64,000 nucleotides of DNA. It comes from Dugong dugon (taxonomy: Eukaryota > Chordata > Mammalia > Sirenia > Dugongidae). Both the position numbers and the translations under genes were made by a program. Positions 10,704 to 21,858 of this stretch are shown piece by piece (position 1 is the first letter of the stretch; each line of letters begins with the position of its first letter). A model generated the notes under the pieces. It saw only the letters and a list, made by a program, of their open reading frames with translations. It did no database searches and had not been told where the DNA came from. The stretch lies in contig CM057476.1 of assembly GCA_030035585.1 (NCBI GenBank), positions 25,404,501 through 25,468,500 on the forward strand. Reading direction: 5' to 3'.

Positions 10704-11179
10704 AAAGCAAAGATGTCACTTTGAGGACTAAGGTGCATCTGATCCAAGCCATGGTATTGTCAATCGCCTCATATACATGGAGAAACTGGACAGTGAATAA
10801 GGAAGGAAGAAGAAATGATGCCTTTGAATGATGGTGTTGGTGAAGAATATTGAATATACTGTGAACTGCCAGGAGAAGAACAAATCTGTCTTAGAAGAAG
10901 TACAGCCAGAGTGCTCCTTAGAAGCAAGGATTGTGAGACTTTATCTCACTTAATTTGAACATGTTATCAGGAAGGACTAGTCCCTGGAGAAGTACATTGT
11001 GCTTGGTAAAGTAGAGGGTAGGGGAAAAAGAGGAAGACCTTCAATCAGACGGATTGACACGGTGGCTGCAACAATGGGCTCAAGCAATGAATGTGAGGAT
11101 GGTACAGGACCAGGCAGTGTCTCGTTCTGTTGTACACGGGATCGCTGTGAGTCGGAACAGACTAGATGGCATCTAACAA

Positions 11180-11395
11180 GTGAGATCACATTGACAACGG
11201 CAACTCTGAGGATTGAATGGGAAGCTTAGGGGGAAATGAGTTTAAGTTAGTGGTGGCAGAATAATTTAGAACAAGAGAGAATGGTAGCACAACTTGGAGA
11301 AGGTAATCACTGTCACTGAAATGTACATGCAGAAATTGTTGAAATGGTATATATTTGACTGTGTATACTTTCCCCAAAACAAAAAACTATTAAAA
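11180..11395 (+). mobile_element. R2 repeat, right half
   Basis: Starts with the right copy of the 10-bp target duplication and continues as in 52035-52250: 'attgacaacggcaactctga', a TGTACATG-type stretch, and an A-rich end at 11378-11398. Confidence 0.8.
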
Positions 11396-11639
11396 AATAG
11401 ATTCGATGCCACTGGTGCAGGATGAGGCCCTGAACAGAAATGAGCTCCTAGACAGATTGGAGCATTTAATGGGCTTGGGTTCTGCGTCAGACTGTGTGGT
11501 GGCCACACCTGACCACCAGGTGAGGCTGCATTAATGGGGACACAGAGTAGGAGCTGAGGGGGTCATGATCACAGTCCACATAAGGCCAGCCATACCCCAC
11601 CCAGTGCATTACACTCAGAGACTTTGACCACCAGCGACA

Positions 11640-11770
11640 CCAATCTCAGACTGCCAGCTGCATGAGGGCAAGGACCTGTCTGCTCTGTGCACCCAGCACT
11701 ACAGCTGACACACAGTGGGACCTCAGAGAGTGTGGGTCAAGTGATGAGTGAATGAGTGAGTGAATGAAAT
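11640..11770 (+). mobile_element. L2 3'-end fragment
   Basis: 'catgagggcaaggacctgtc' followed by an AGCACTACAGC-type part and a tail of TGAG/TGAA repeats is the L2 3' end. Confidence 0.6.
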
Positions 11771-12124
11771 CTGTGTCACCAAGCTTGTGATCAAGATGAG
11801 TAGGTGTCAAATAAGAAACAGATAAAGGAATGATGTTGGTGTCTCCCCTACCAATCTGCCACAATGCCTGAAATTCCACGATTCAACGTTCCTTCTTTCT
11901 TTGCCTAGAAAAGAGCAAGAGTTCCTCCTGCCCTCTTTTGCTGAAGTTTCTTGTTGCATTTTCCACACCTAGTGGCCCCCCTAGAAATGATCCAGTTCTA
12001 CCTTCTTAGTTGATTTCTAGATATTTTGGTTTTTTAATAATCTTTTTACTCTCATGAACAAAGAACTATGTTCATAGTAGAAACTTTGAAAAACGATAAA
12101 GTATGAAAGTGCGGAACCCCCAGA

Positions 12125-12420
12125 TGTTGTTGTTACGAGGTGCTTTCTAGTTTGGCCCAACTCACGGTGACCCCATGCGTGAGATCAGACGATTGTGATC
12201 CATAGGGTTTTCATTAGCTGAGTTTAGGAAGTAGATCAGCAAGCCTTTCTTCCTAGTCTGTTTTAGTCTGGAAGCTCTGCTGAAACCTGCTTAGCATCAT
12301 AGCAACACAAAGCCTCCACTTCCAGATGGGTAGTGGCTGCGTATGAGGTGCATTGACCAGTATTTGAACCCAGGTCTCCTGCATGAGCGTCAGGGATTCT
12401 ACCACTGAACTACCACCGGC
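12125..12420 (-). mobile_element. Long AfroSINE-like element
   Basis: Same organisation as 5954-6292: RTE-like tail near 12125 on the minus strand, RTE 5'-like middle, tRNA-like head with a B box near 12368. It interrupts an unassigned ancient repeat that seems to continue at 12421. Confidence 0.75.
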
Positions 12421-12939
12421 CTCGCAGAACCCCTACCTGCTCCATGTTTCCACCATCAGAGCAAGGAAGGTTGACATTTGGGTGTAATTCCTTGCAGAGA
12501 TTTTGCCATCTGTGGTTTTCTTTAGGTGATCGGCATCATGCTAGACATACGGTCTTGCGTCCTGCTCTTTTTGTGTCATATTATTAAAGGTCCAGGTGGA
12601 TATAAACACTGCAGTGGAATATTCCAATGTGTGGAGTTCCCTGATCAACTTAATCAGTCCTTGTGGTCTGAGAAGCCCACGGTTTTATAGGAGAGTGGTG
12701 AGTGGGGATGGCAAGGAGGAGTTGGGTGGCCAGGGTCCCAGACCCTCACCCTGAACCCAAACAGCTCTGTGTCTAGATGCTTTAGATGTAGAGGGTCCAC
12801 CTACAATACCAGTCAAAGAGGAGATTCCTCTGCTTCCAAAAGCTCAGACCATTGCCCAGAGAGGGGCTGTGATCTATCTGCTTCATGCCTCTCAGCAAAT
12901 CAGGGGCAGACTTGGGGCTGGGACCCAGGCCGCCTGCCT

Positions 12940-13490
12940 CGTACACTTATGGGACATTCATTTATGGGCACAATCTGTGTGCCAGGAACTGTGCCAGACC
13001 CTGAGGAATCAGGGATGAACCAGACAGACCCAATGCCTGCCCTCCTGATGCTTCCATTCCACAGGGAACGGAAAAATCCCAGCAGCCAGACAAATGATCA
13101 CACAGCCGTGGTTTGTGATGGGAGCTACAGGAGATGTGGAGTTGAGGTAGATGAGACCAGAGTGGGCTCCTCTTGGTGGGGAGAAAGAGGCGGGAGGAAG
13201 CAGCAACGGTCTTTCTGGGAGGTGATACCTGAGCTGGGGCCTGAGGGACGGGGAAAATGGTGAGAAGGCCAGAGGGAATGGCTCAGGCAGGGGCTGGGAG
13301 GCCAGGAGGCTGGAACGAGAAGAGCTGCAAGGGACGGGGTCAGGGAGCTGGGCAGGGACCAGTGCACACAGGGTCTCCAAGCTCTGGTATGAGGTGAGTG
13401 GAGGGTTTTAAGCAGGGGAGGGATGTGACTGGCTTCACGTTCTAAAAGGTCACTGGCTGACGTTGGGCTGAGGCTGGATTCTGGCCGAGG
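12940..13490 (-). mobile_element. L2 fragment
   Basis: Reads in reverse as the L2 3' region: 'ttcatttatgggcacaatct', 'ctgtgccagaccctgagga', 'ggagggttttaagcagggg' and TCTAAAAGGTCACTGGCTG-type blocks in the expected order. Confidence 0.6.
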
Positions 13491-13899
13491 TTGCTGCAAG
13501 TCCCCCCTCTTGGTGGTGGCTCTTATGGGACTTCCTGCCCTACCCCTCTGGCTTCCCTCCCAGGGAATGGGTCCTTCAGCTCGGCCTTGGGCCAAGCCTG
13601 CCCTCTGCCCCTGCACCTGTGGGGTTGGGAGCTGCCTGCCCTCTCTGTAGCCAGATGGGAACAGCAAATCCCTTCCTGGGCTTGACCAGGGCCACCTCCC
13701 CTTCCTGCAAGGCCCCGGAGTCACCGCCAACTCAGGGCCTCTGCCAGAGCCAGGCCAGCCCCACCCTGCTTTGCTCAGCTTCGAGGAGGCCCTCTGGCCT
13801 TGGTGACATGGCAGGGGCGGGGCCCGATGACCTCAACTCACAGGGCACGGAGTTCAGTCCAGAGCCTAAGCCAAGTGCCTTCCCTCAGCCCCACCACCT

Positions 13900-14025
13900 C
13901 ACACTGGCCCCATGCACTGGGATTCACAGAGGCTCAGGGCCACGAAGTCACTGCCCAGGGTCACACAGCACATCAGGCAGCAGCCGGTCTACAGGACAGG
14001 TCTCTGCAGTCCCCACTGCCCCACC
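13900..14025 (-). mobile_element. MIR fragment
   Basis: 'cccagggtcacacagcacat' is the inverted MIR core. Confidence 0.5.
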
Positions 14026-14155
14026 TGTGCCCTGCTTCTCAGCACCCTGGGGATGCCACCATTGGGTCAGAGGAAGGGAGATGAGGAAGGGTGCTCCAGC
14101 CAGTGGCAACAGCATATGCCAAGCCTCGATGTGACAGTATGTAAATACACGAGCA

Positions 14156-14355
14156 TTGCGGACACAGCGGTTAAGCACTCAGCTGCCAACCATAAGATCA
14201 GCGGTTCAAACCCATGAGCCGCTCCATGGGAGGAAGATGTGGCAGTCTGCTTCTGCAAAGATTTCAGCCTTGGGAACCCTATGCGGCAATTCTACCCTGT
14301 CCTATAGTGTCACAATGAGTGGGAATCGACTCTACAACAATGAGAGATGTGACTG
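14156..14355 (+). mobile_element. AfroSINE
   Basis: tRNA-like head with B box near 14203 ('cggttcaaaccca'), a 'gtggcagtctgcttctg' body and 'gggaatcgactct' tail. Confidence 0.85.
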
Positions 14356-14374
14356 TGTAAATACGTGTTTTTGT

Positions 14375-15110
14375 AACTGTTTTATTGACATATGATTCAC
14401 ATACTTTACAATCCACCAATATAAAGTGTACAATTTTTGGTATATTCAAAGAGTTGTGCAACCATCACCACAATCGATTTTAGAAGATTTTCGTCACCTC
14501 AGAAAGAGACCTCCACCGCCAAGGCCGAGAAAGGAGCATGTTGACATGTCATGGGGTTGTTAACCAATGTCATAAAACAATATGTGTACTGACTGTTTAA
14601 TGAGAAAATATTTGTTCTGTAAACCTTCACCTAAAGTACAATTAAAAAAAATTAAAAAAGAGACGCCCAAACCCTTAGGTGTTACCCCCCCATCTCCTCC
14701 CCCCAAGCTCTAAGCAACCAGTAATGTATTTTCTATCTCTACAAATTTGTCTATTCTGGATATTTCATATCAATGGGTCTTCTATGACTGGCTTCTTTCA
14801 CCTAGCATAGTGTTTTTAAGGTTCATTCACGTCATAGCACGTATCAGGACTTCTTTCCTTTATCATGACCAAACAATATTCCATTGTGTGGATGGACCAC
14901 ATTTTCTTTACCCATTCATCAGTCGATGGTTGTTTCCATTTTCTGGCTATTGTGAATAATGCTGTGATGAACATCTGTGTACAAATTGTTATGTGGTTAT
15001 ATGTTTTCATTTCTCTTGGGTATATCCCTAGAGGTGGAATTCTGGATCAAATGGTAACTTTATGTTTCACATTTTGAGGAACAGCCAAACTTTTCCAAAC
15101 TATATAGCGA
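14375..15110 (-). mobile_element. Ancient L1M 3' end, interrupted by R1
   Basis: Plus strand reads 'ttttattgacatatgattca', 'agagttgtgcaaccatcacc', then after the R1 insertion 'attctggatatttcatatc' and the 'ccattgtgtggatggac' block. This is an inverted old L1 3' end including the C-terminal ORF2 region. R1 sits inside it at 14511-14656. Confidence 0.75.
14511..14656 (+). mobile_element. R1 copy 2, strongly 5'-truncated
   Basis: Only the last 130 bp or so of R1 plus the A-rich tail. It is flanked by the direct repeat aaagagac (14503-14510 and 14657-14664), so it is a genuine insertion into the L1M. Confidence 0.85.
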
Positions 15111-15205
15111 ATATATGTGTGCACGTATGTGTGGGTGCACACTTGTATTTGTGTATGCTTGCTGTGTAAATACATTTGTATATGTGTACAGTGTAAAATA
15201 GTCCT
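15100..15205. repeat. TG-rich low-complexity tract
   Basis: Imperfect TG and TATG repeats (atatgtgtgcacgtatgtgt and similar). Confidence 0.6.
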
Positions 15206-15519
15206 TCATAAGTAGTAGGTATTTGTGAGAGTTTTTATCCTACATATTGAACTAAGTGAGAGGGGCTTTCTTAGCAGGGAGATCAGCATGGGCAAAAGCC
15301 AGAAGGTGTGCGAATGAGTGACAGAAATGAGTTGTCTCTCTGGAAAGTTCTGGAAAGTGGCTGGGTCTACAGCAGGCCCCACTTTTGAGCCTACATGTCT
15401 TCCTTCCACCCTCCCAGCCAGGACCACCAAACCCATAGCATCTCACGCAAATTATATGCAAACCCCCCCTCCCACCAGCCCCGTGGCACCCAGAGGAGTG
15501 GGAAATATTCTTGTTTGGG

Positions 15520-15740
15520 TCCTTCCCTTCATTAATTTCCGAGCCATAGTACATTACTCATGGATAATTAAGAGCGAGCTATTAATACAACATTTAATAT
15601 TCAAGTGCAGCGAAGAGAGGAGAACTGTAAGTCACAGAACCCTAGACTATAAGACATTGCAGTTAGCAATGAGATATTTTTTCTCCTTGAGATACTCAGG
15701 ACTGTTTGCATGGAAGTGTGGGCCTGGGAACTTCACTTAT
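15520..15740. other. Unique AT-rich block, possible conserved element
   Basis: Non-repeat sequence with several ATTA/TAAT cores, for example 'tggataattaagagcgagc' near 15560. No coding signal. A regulatory role is only suggested by composition. Confidence 0.3.
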
Positions 15741-15749
15741 TGATAGAAT

Positions 15750-16000
15750 GTGAATAAAACCTTAAATCACCAGGAAACCCATTTGAAGGACCCGGTGAAG
15801 AAGCCCAGACAGTAATTATACCCTGGAGTGTAACTGTCTCCATCTGGTGTGACCAGAGCCAGGAGGACGACCTGGTTGTCCCGTGGCTGGTGAGGGATTG
15901 ATGGCGAGGAGGTTGGGTAGAGGCAGAAACAAAGGAAGAAATGGGCAAGTGTGAAGGTTTTTGTCCACACCTGGGGCAGGGGATGGTGTGGGGTGTTGGC
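15750..16000. other. No assignable feature
   Basis: Unique-looking sequence; I see no repeat, exon or motif I can support. Confidence 0.4.
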
Positions 16001-16609
16001 TAATGTCTGTGATGTATGGAACTCTGATGCTGGAAGGGAACTTTGAGACCATTGCCTCAATTCCACAATGGGCTGATGAAATTTCTAGAGTATTTGCTGA
16101 GTTCTCCAAAGTTAAAGAGGAGCATGGTAAGAGGAAGAGAGATGCAGGTAGCTGGAAAGACCCAGACTTGGTGCAGTACCTGGTTTTACGGGGGAGGAAG
16201 TGGAAGCTCAGAGTAGGACTGTGTCCAAGGTCATACACCAGGCCTGCAATGGCAGCTAGATATGGTGAGGAAGGTGTGTGATTTTTCAGGGATGGTCTTT
16301 TACCTGCCAGGGACCATATATATGCTTTCCTCCAAACACTGTGTATGGCAAGGTCATTAGTCAAGGTCATTAACTCAACATAAGTTCACAGGACACCTGA
16401 TCACCTTCTCTGTGTTGTGTACGGGGGGTGGGAGCTGAGATGAATTTGTCACAGCCCCTGTCCTCTAGGAGCTCACAATCTATTGGAGGGCACAGATTCA
16501 AATACAAATGTAGCTGTGCTACGGGCTTGAGACCCACGAAAGTCCAGGGGACTCTCACCAACAACGAGCACGTCACAGTTTACATGGCCTGTGTGTCTCC
16601 TTGGAATAT

Positions 16610-16960
16610 CAATAAACAGTCCCTTGGAGTTGGCATTATGATTCTCATTTTGAAGATGAGGAAACTGAGCTCAGTTCAGACAGGGGCAAGACTTTGCCCA
16701 AGATCACACAGTAAACCAGTGGCAAAGGCAGCATTATTTATAATAGTGGCTACTTATTCATAATAAGTGACAGACAGTTCTGTGTACTAACTCATATAAC
16801 GCCCACAGCAACTGTGGGACACAGGTGCTCTAATGATCCCTGTTTTACAGATGAGGAGATTGAGGTGTTGAGAAAGGTGTCAATGCCGGAGGTCATATAG
16901 CCAGTAAAGGGCAAAGCTTGGATCTGAATGCCAGGCCCTTCTCTGCTAGACCCTAGGGAG
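16610..16960 (-). mobile_element. Two adjacent MIR fragments
   Basis: Inverted MIR cores at 16640-16735 ('gaagatgaggaaactgagct') and 16730-16945 ('ttttacagatgaggagattg'). Confidence 0.6.
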
Positions 16961-17029
16961 ACCAGAGGGATACCAGACCCTGAGGGAGAGCCAAGGTATT
17001 CTGCTAGCTTTGTGAAGGTGAGGACCATG

Positions 17030-17100
17030 TCTGCCTCCTTCTCTGTGCCTGGCCCTCAGTGCAGGTGCTCCAAAAAGACTTGTTGAATGAACGGAGGAAT
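17030..17100 (+). mobile_element. L2 3'-end fragment
   Basis: GACCATGTCTGCCTCCTTC-type block ending in 'acttgttgaatgaacgg', the L2 3' terminus. Confidence 0.5.
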
Positions 17101-17127
17101 AAGGGAAGGATGTTGGCTTCCCTACTC

Positions 17128-17330
17128 ATCCAGCCATCCGTCCACCCACTCACCCATTCATCCATCCATCCATCCATCTGTTCAACCGTCCACTCATTCA
17201 TCTATCCAATGTTCAATCTATCTTTTCTTCCTCTTTCCCTCCCTCCCTTTCTCCCTCCCTCTCTTCCTTCTTTCTATCCATCCGTCCATCCTTCCACTCC
17301 ACCCTTCCTTCGTCCATCCATCATGCATCC
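17128..17330. repeat. (CATC)n and CT-rich tract
   Basis: Imperfect ATCC/CATC tetranucleotides, a polypyrimidine middle (17220-17275), then more CATC units. Confidence 0.85.
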
Positions 17331-17339
17331 CGCCCTGGC

Positions 17340-18115
17340 ACTGCTAGGGAAAATCGTTGCCTCCCTCACACTGCACCTGCCCCATTGCATTTCCCAATGC
17401 CATCGAGGCCTGCCCTGGGGCTCTCAGCCCAGTGCTCAGAGGGGACACCTCTTTACTACCTTACTACGGTAGTCTCCCCTCCTCAGTTGTAGGAACTGGA
17501 AAATCTCTTGAAGTCAGACCATCCCAAACTCACCCTCCCATTTTGATGAAAATCCAACCAGCCGTATGTCTGCATGATGAAGTAACAAATTTAATTTAAT
17601 TTTATTTACATGGATAAGAATGATTAAACCCCAGCAGCTGCCCAGATATTTCTTGCTGCAGAGGCTGGAGCAGTTAGGGAGGCCTTCCCAGGGGAGGCAG
17701 ACCTGGAGAAGCCACATACCTGGGGAAAGGGTCCCAGAGGCAGGCTCGGGCGAATTCCCCACACCCATCCCCACCTGCTCCACCTCACCCTGCCCAGGCT
17801 GGCTCCGTGCAAATCACCCGGGAGGCTCGTTTGCATACACAGAAGCTCATTGTGGTATCCCCCAGCTCTGCACAGCCAGGCTGACAGCAGCCCCTTTTGT
17901 TTTCAAGGCCATCCAGGGAGGTGCTCCTTCATCCTTGAGTTGGGGGAGAAAAGAAAGAAAGCGAGAAAAAAGGGAAGGGAAGGGGGGAAATCCTCAAGAC
18001 AAAGAGACATCTGGCCAACTGGAAGGAAAGAAAATGCCTCTGTCTGGAGCGAGGCCTCTGGGGGAAGCGGTGATGCAGGGACAGGCCCCAGGACTGGCTG
18101 GGAAGCAGAGCTTAG
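17340..18115. other. No assignable feature
   Basis: GC-moderate unique sequence, with a purine-rich stretch at 17945-17990. Long chance frames occur but show no domain. Confidence 0.4.
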
Positions 18116-18119
18116 AACT

Positions 18120-18255
18120 GCCAGACTGGCCCAGGTCCCTGCCTTGTCATGTACTTGGCTCTGGGACCTTGGGTCGACTGACCGTGGGTCTCTGTGCCTC
18201 CGTTTCCCCATCTGGAAAATAGCAGCCGTCAAGTCACACCAGTGTCCTACGGTTG
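18120..18255 (+). mobile_element. MIR fragment
   Basis: 'gggaccttgggtcgactgac' and 'tccgtttccccatctggaaa' are MIR blocks. Confidence 0.6.
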
Positions 18256-18637
18256 CTGGAGAATTCCACGGGGGTTGTGTGGACAGCGCCCTGCACATCC
18301 AGCACACGGCAGCCCCTCTGCCTCTGCTCCTTTTTTATTCCTGGTGCAGACCCACCGGGCCTCGTCCAGACCCTAGACCCCAGGCGGCTAAGGGCTGCAA
18401 AGGGCCAGCAGGTTATGCCCGGCTCATCCTCTTCTGTGGGGTCAGCCAGCATCCAGTCTGTTCTGCCCTGCCCCTTCCCCTCTCTGGGACTCTGTTTTCC
18501 CAAGGTAATAGGACGCTACCTCCAAAGACTGGTTCTCCCCTCCTTCTGAGGTGTTTAACTCACAGTAACAAATCTAACATGTATAGTGATGATGTTGATA
18601 TGAATATTAATAGAGTCTATATAAGTGAGAAGAGACG

Positions 18638-18840
18638 GTCCCTGGGTGGCACAAACGGTTTGCACTTGTCTACTAACAGAAAGGTTGGTGGTTTGAGACC
18701 ATCCAGCAGTGCTGAGGAAGAAAGGCCTGGCAATCTGTTTCTGTAAAGATTACAGCCAAGAAAACCCTATGGAACAGTTCTACTCTGTAACACATGGGGT
18801 CGCCATGAGTCAGAATTGACTCGATGGCAGTATGTTTGTG
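18638..18840 (+). mobile_element. AfroSINE
   Basis: Starts 'gtccctgggtggcacaaacg', body 'gtttctgtaaagattacagc', tail 'gaattgactcgatggcag'. Confidence 0.85.
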
Positions 18841-18849
18841 TTTTGGTTA

Positions 18850-18970
18850 TGTAAGCAAGAACCCTGCTCTGGGGCAGGCCCTCTACCCACATCTTTTCAT
18901 TTTATCCTTGTCACCCATTGCTTTACTATTATCTCCATTTTGAGGAAACTGAGGCACAAACAGAACCTTG
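18850..18970 (-). mobile_element. MIR fragment
   Basis: 'ttttgaggaaactgaggcac' is the inverted MIR core. Confidence 0.55.
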
Positions 18971-19444
18971 GCCTGTGCTCTTTACAGCTTTGTGCTGCTT
19001 TAGGGGGAGCTCGCCCATGGTCTGCACCTCTTCCCCTCCCCGCCATGGTGGAGTCCACCCACAATGCAGCCCCCATACACCTCCTGCAGTGCAGTGCGTT
19101 AGTGGGGGGAGGCGGCACTTGGTAAGGCGATGGGGCTGGGTCCTGCCCTATCTGGGTGGATGGGCCTTGCCCAGTGGAACCCCGATTTATGCAGGGTGGG
19201 ACCTGGGCCCTGGTGGGCAGGAAACTGCGGTAACTTGGGGGTGGGAGAACGGCATAGATGTTTGATCCTGCACCTTGTCGCTGACTTGTGACCCACAACC
19301 TGACCATCCCGTCTGTTCCTGGTCCCCCTCTGAAACTGTCTGCTCTCCTCCTCCAGGTTCCCGGACAGTGAATGTGGCACAGAAGTTCTGTGGTCTCCAT
19401 TCCCTGGGGTCTTTCTCCCTCCTGTTCTCAAACATTTGGTTGCA

Positions 19445-19470
19445 CTGTGTGTGTGTGTGTGTGTGTGCCC
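19445..19470. repeat. (TG)n microsatellite
   Basis: Short perfect TG run. Confidence 0.9.
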
Positions 19471-19544
19471 CCACGAGCAGGAAAAATATGCTTCAGTGCA
19501 TGTATTTCTGTGTTCATGTGCTTGCAAAGGCCCTGTGTTTCTAT

Positions 19545-19765
19545 ATGGTGAAGAACAGGGGTTCTGCTGCCAGTCGGCCTGGGTTCACATCCCAGCTCTG
19601 CCAGTTACTAGATGTATGACTTTAGGCAAAGCACTTAACCTCTCTGAGCCTCAGCTTCCTTATCTGCAAAATGGGAATGATAATAGTATTTCGGTTTATT
19701 GTGATAGTTGAATGAATTAATACAGATGAACTACTGCAAATGGCATTTGGTCCGTAGTACTCTCT
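19545..19765 (+). mobile_element. MIR, long copy
   Basis: tRNA-derived part ('cctgggttcacatcccagct'), then CTCTGCCAGTTACTAG, 'ctctgagcctcagcttcc' and AATGGGAATGATAATAG blocks in order. Confidence 0.8.
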
Positions 19766-19770
19766 CTTTA

Positions 19771-19986
19771 GGAGTCCCTGGGTGGTGCAAATGGTTAATG
19801 ATCTTGGCTGCTAACTCCAAGATTGGAGATTTAAGTCTACATAGAGGTGCCCTGGAAGAAAGACCTGGCGCTTTACTTCCAAAAAACCAGCCCCTGAAAA
19901 CCCTATGGAGCACAGGTCTACTCTGACACAAATGGGGTCACCATGGGTTAGAGGTGACTCAACGGCAACTGCTTTTTTTTTTTTTT
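19771..19986 (+). mobile_element. AfroSINE with T-rich end
   Basis: 'gagtccctgggtggtgcaaa' start, tail 'gtgactcaacggcaactg', then a T run. Confidence 0.85.
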
Positions 19987-20009
19987 ACCTCTCTATAAGA
20001 GTTAGCTAT

Positions 20010-20225
20010 GACATTGATTGTGTGTGTGCGTCCACCAGTGTGTGCAGCAAATGGGTCCACAATCTTGTGTGAGCAGACGCACACGCACTTCCCACATGCA
20101 CATTCGTATGTATCCATGTGGGCATGTGCCTGCACACGCACATGTGGGCTCACAAGGGCATGCCCATGTTTTATGTCCCTGTGTGCATTGCATGTAGAAT
20201 GTGCATGCGTCATGAATGGGTCAAT
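20010..20225. repeat. TG/CA-rich tract
   Basis: Degenerate alternating purine-pyrimidine sequence with many TGTG and CACA units. Confidence 0.5.
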
Positions 20226-20349
20226 CCCAGTGGACAAAAGGTGCTTGTAAGATCTGGCTTTGTGGCTTGCTGGAGACATTTCATATCAGTGTTCATTAAC
20301 TTGATTAATACCTTCATTTGTGTGGGAAAGTTTGTGAGTTTGTAGGGAA

Positions 20350-20935
20350 ATAGAACTTGCTCCTCTTGCAGGGAAGTACTAATGTTTACCTCAAGGCCTG
20401 CAAAAAAAAGTCTTCTTTCTCTCTCTCCTTCCAGCCTGGAATCAGGAACAATGGCCCCCATGCAGGAACTAGAGTGCCCATGTGGTCAGAGCAGGCTGGC
20501 AAAGCCCTTTGGTGGGCTGGCAACTCTGCTGCTATCTGCAAGGCTGGCTTGGGGAGCCTCTCCCTGGGCCCACCCGGAAACTACCTCCCTTCGAGGGCAC
20601 TCAGAGGCCTGGGGAGGTGTCTGAAGCTCTCAATTTGGCCCCAGTCCTCCCCACAAGTGTTTTCACTCTGTCCCTAGGTTCTCATTGCAGTGTTAAATTT
20701 AGCAACTTGCAAAGCCTTGAGTAACCCCAGCCGACTCATCTTTCCAACCCTGGCTCCTGTGTGGGATCTGGGGACCTCTCAGAACCTTTTTGGAACGGAT
20801 AGAATTGGAATGATCAGGAGGGTGATCCGAGGGGGAAAAGGACCCTCACATCCTCCTCAGATTCCCTCTAAAACACCTCCCAGTTCTTAATCATCTCTCT
20901 TTCCCAGAGCCTCCAGACCACCTGGCCAGTGGTCC
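20350..20935. other. No assignable feature
   Basis: Unique sequence without recognisable repeat or exon. Confidence 0.35.
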
Positions 20936-20939
20936 TTTT

Positions 20940-21150
20940 TTTGATAAGATACACCGGATGCTAGGACAGGAGCACTTAGCTAGAAGTCATAAGATGCAGG
21001 GTTGAGACCTGGCTCACTTCGGATTCTCTGTGTGACTTGGGGCAAGACCCTTTGGCACTGTGGGCCTCAATTTCCCCACCTATCCAAGGGGCTTTTAGTT
21101 CCTCCCTTGTTTGTTCCTTGAGAATATTGTGAAGATTAAATGAATGGGAA
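20940..21150 (+). mobile_element. MIR fragment
   Basis: GTGTGACTTGGGGCAAGAC and 'ctcaatttccccacctatcc' blocks, then GTGAAGATTAAATGA. Confidence 0.55.
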
Positions 21151-21179
21151 GGTATTTTTGATCTATGATTAACTATGTC

Positions 21180-21720
21180 TTTCCTTGAGTTTCCTGAGAA
21201 GCTCTAGCTCTAGAAATCTTTGTTGATTAATCCGTTACTGGGGAGAACGGCCCAGAAGGGGGACCTTAGCTTTTGTTGCTCTGAGCCTGGCAGACATAAA
21301 GAAGGTGCCAAGCAGTTGGTGGTTAAATGGATGACATCTTCCAGGGGTGCTAAGTATTGGAATGTGGCCACCCAAGGTCATACCAGCAAGGACCAGCTGG
21401 TAGCATTTCTCTCTGTTGTGAGGGCACAGACCCTGGGCGTGGCCTAGGCCACCAATCTGCAGGTCCTGTGTGTGCGTGTTGAGGAGGCAGAGGGTGAGGG
21501 ATTAACACTGCGGGGGTCACATGGCCACTCAAGGAGGCTGCCTGTTCTCTGGGAGTCTGGCATGGAAGCCATTAGGCCAATTGGTGTTGGGTGGGGAGGG
21601 CAACCTGACACCTCTGAACACTTGGTCCTGTCACTCCCAGGGGGATTTAGTAAGTGGGTGGGTCATGCGGTTGGGTACATGCTGTGCTGGGCGGCCAGGA
21701 GGTGGGGAGTTGGTGCATTC
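21180..21720. other. No assignable feature
   Basis: Unique sequence; nothing supported. Confidence 0.35.
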
Positions 21721-21802
21721 TTTATGAGTCTAGCATAGTGCTAGGTATATCATAGGTGCACCATAAATATTTTTATATGAATAAACAAAGGGATTTGCCC
21801 CA

Positions 21803-21858
21803 ACCAGTCTTCTCCAGCTCAATACATTTTCCAGTCTTCTCCAGCTCAATACATGCTC
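21803..21858. repeat. 28-bp direct duplication
   Basis: 'ccagtcttctccagctcaat' occurs at 21803 and again at 21831 with the same following bases. Confidence 0.85.

Larger units (their letters stand above)
8000..11179 (+). mobile_element. Full-length RTE/BovB-type LINE, dead
   Basis: 3,180 bp bounded by the 10-bp repeat gtgagatcac (7990-7999 and 11180-11189). It has a non-coding 5' region (8000-8340), then endonuclease and reverse transcriptase coding sequence in at least five frames, and a short 3' end finishing 'gatggcatctaacaa'. Its length fits intact RTE elements (about 3.2 kb). The 5' region and 3' end recur in truncated or chimeric elements elsewhere in the window. Both the coding frames and active-site residues are damaged, so it cannot move itself. 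Confidence 0.9.

Noticed and set aside
13125-13730. 201-codon minus-strand open frame
   Set aside because: Overlaps inverted L2 sequence and is Pro/Ser-rich as expected from GC-rich non-coding DNA.
14156-14355. Functional tRNA gene in SINE heads
   Set aside because: The A and B box-like strings belong to SINE heads. The sequence does not fold as a full tRNA by inspection and continues into the SINE body.
17850-18746. 298-codon plus-strand open frame
   Set aside because: It crosses a MIR (18120-18255) and runs into an AfroSINE (18638 on), has Lys/Arg-rich and Pro-rich chance composition, and shows no domain.
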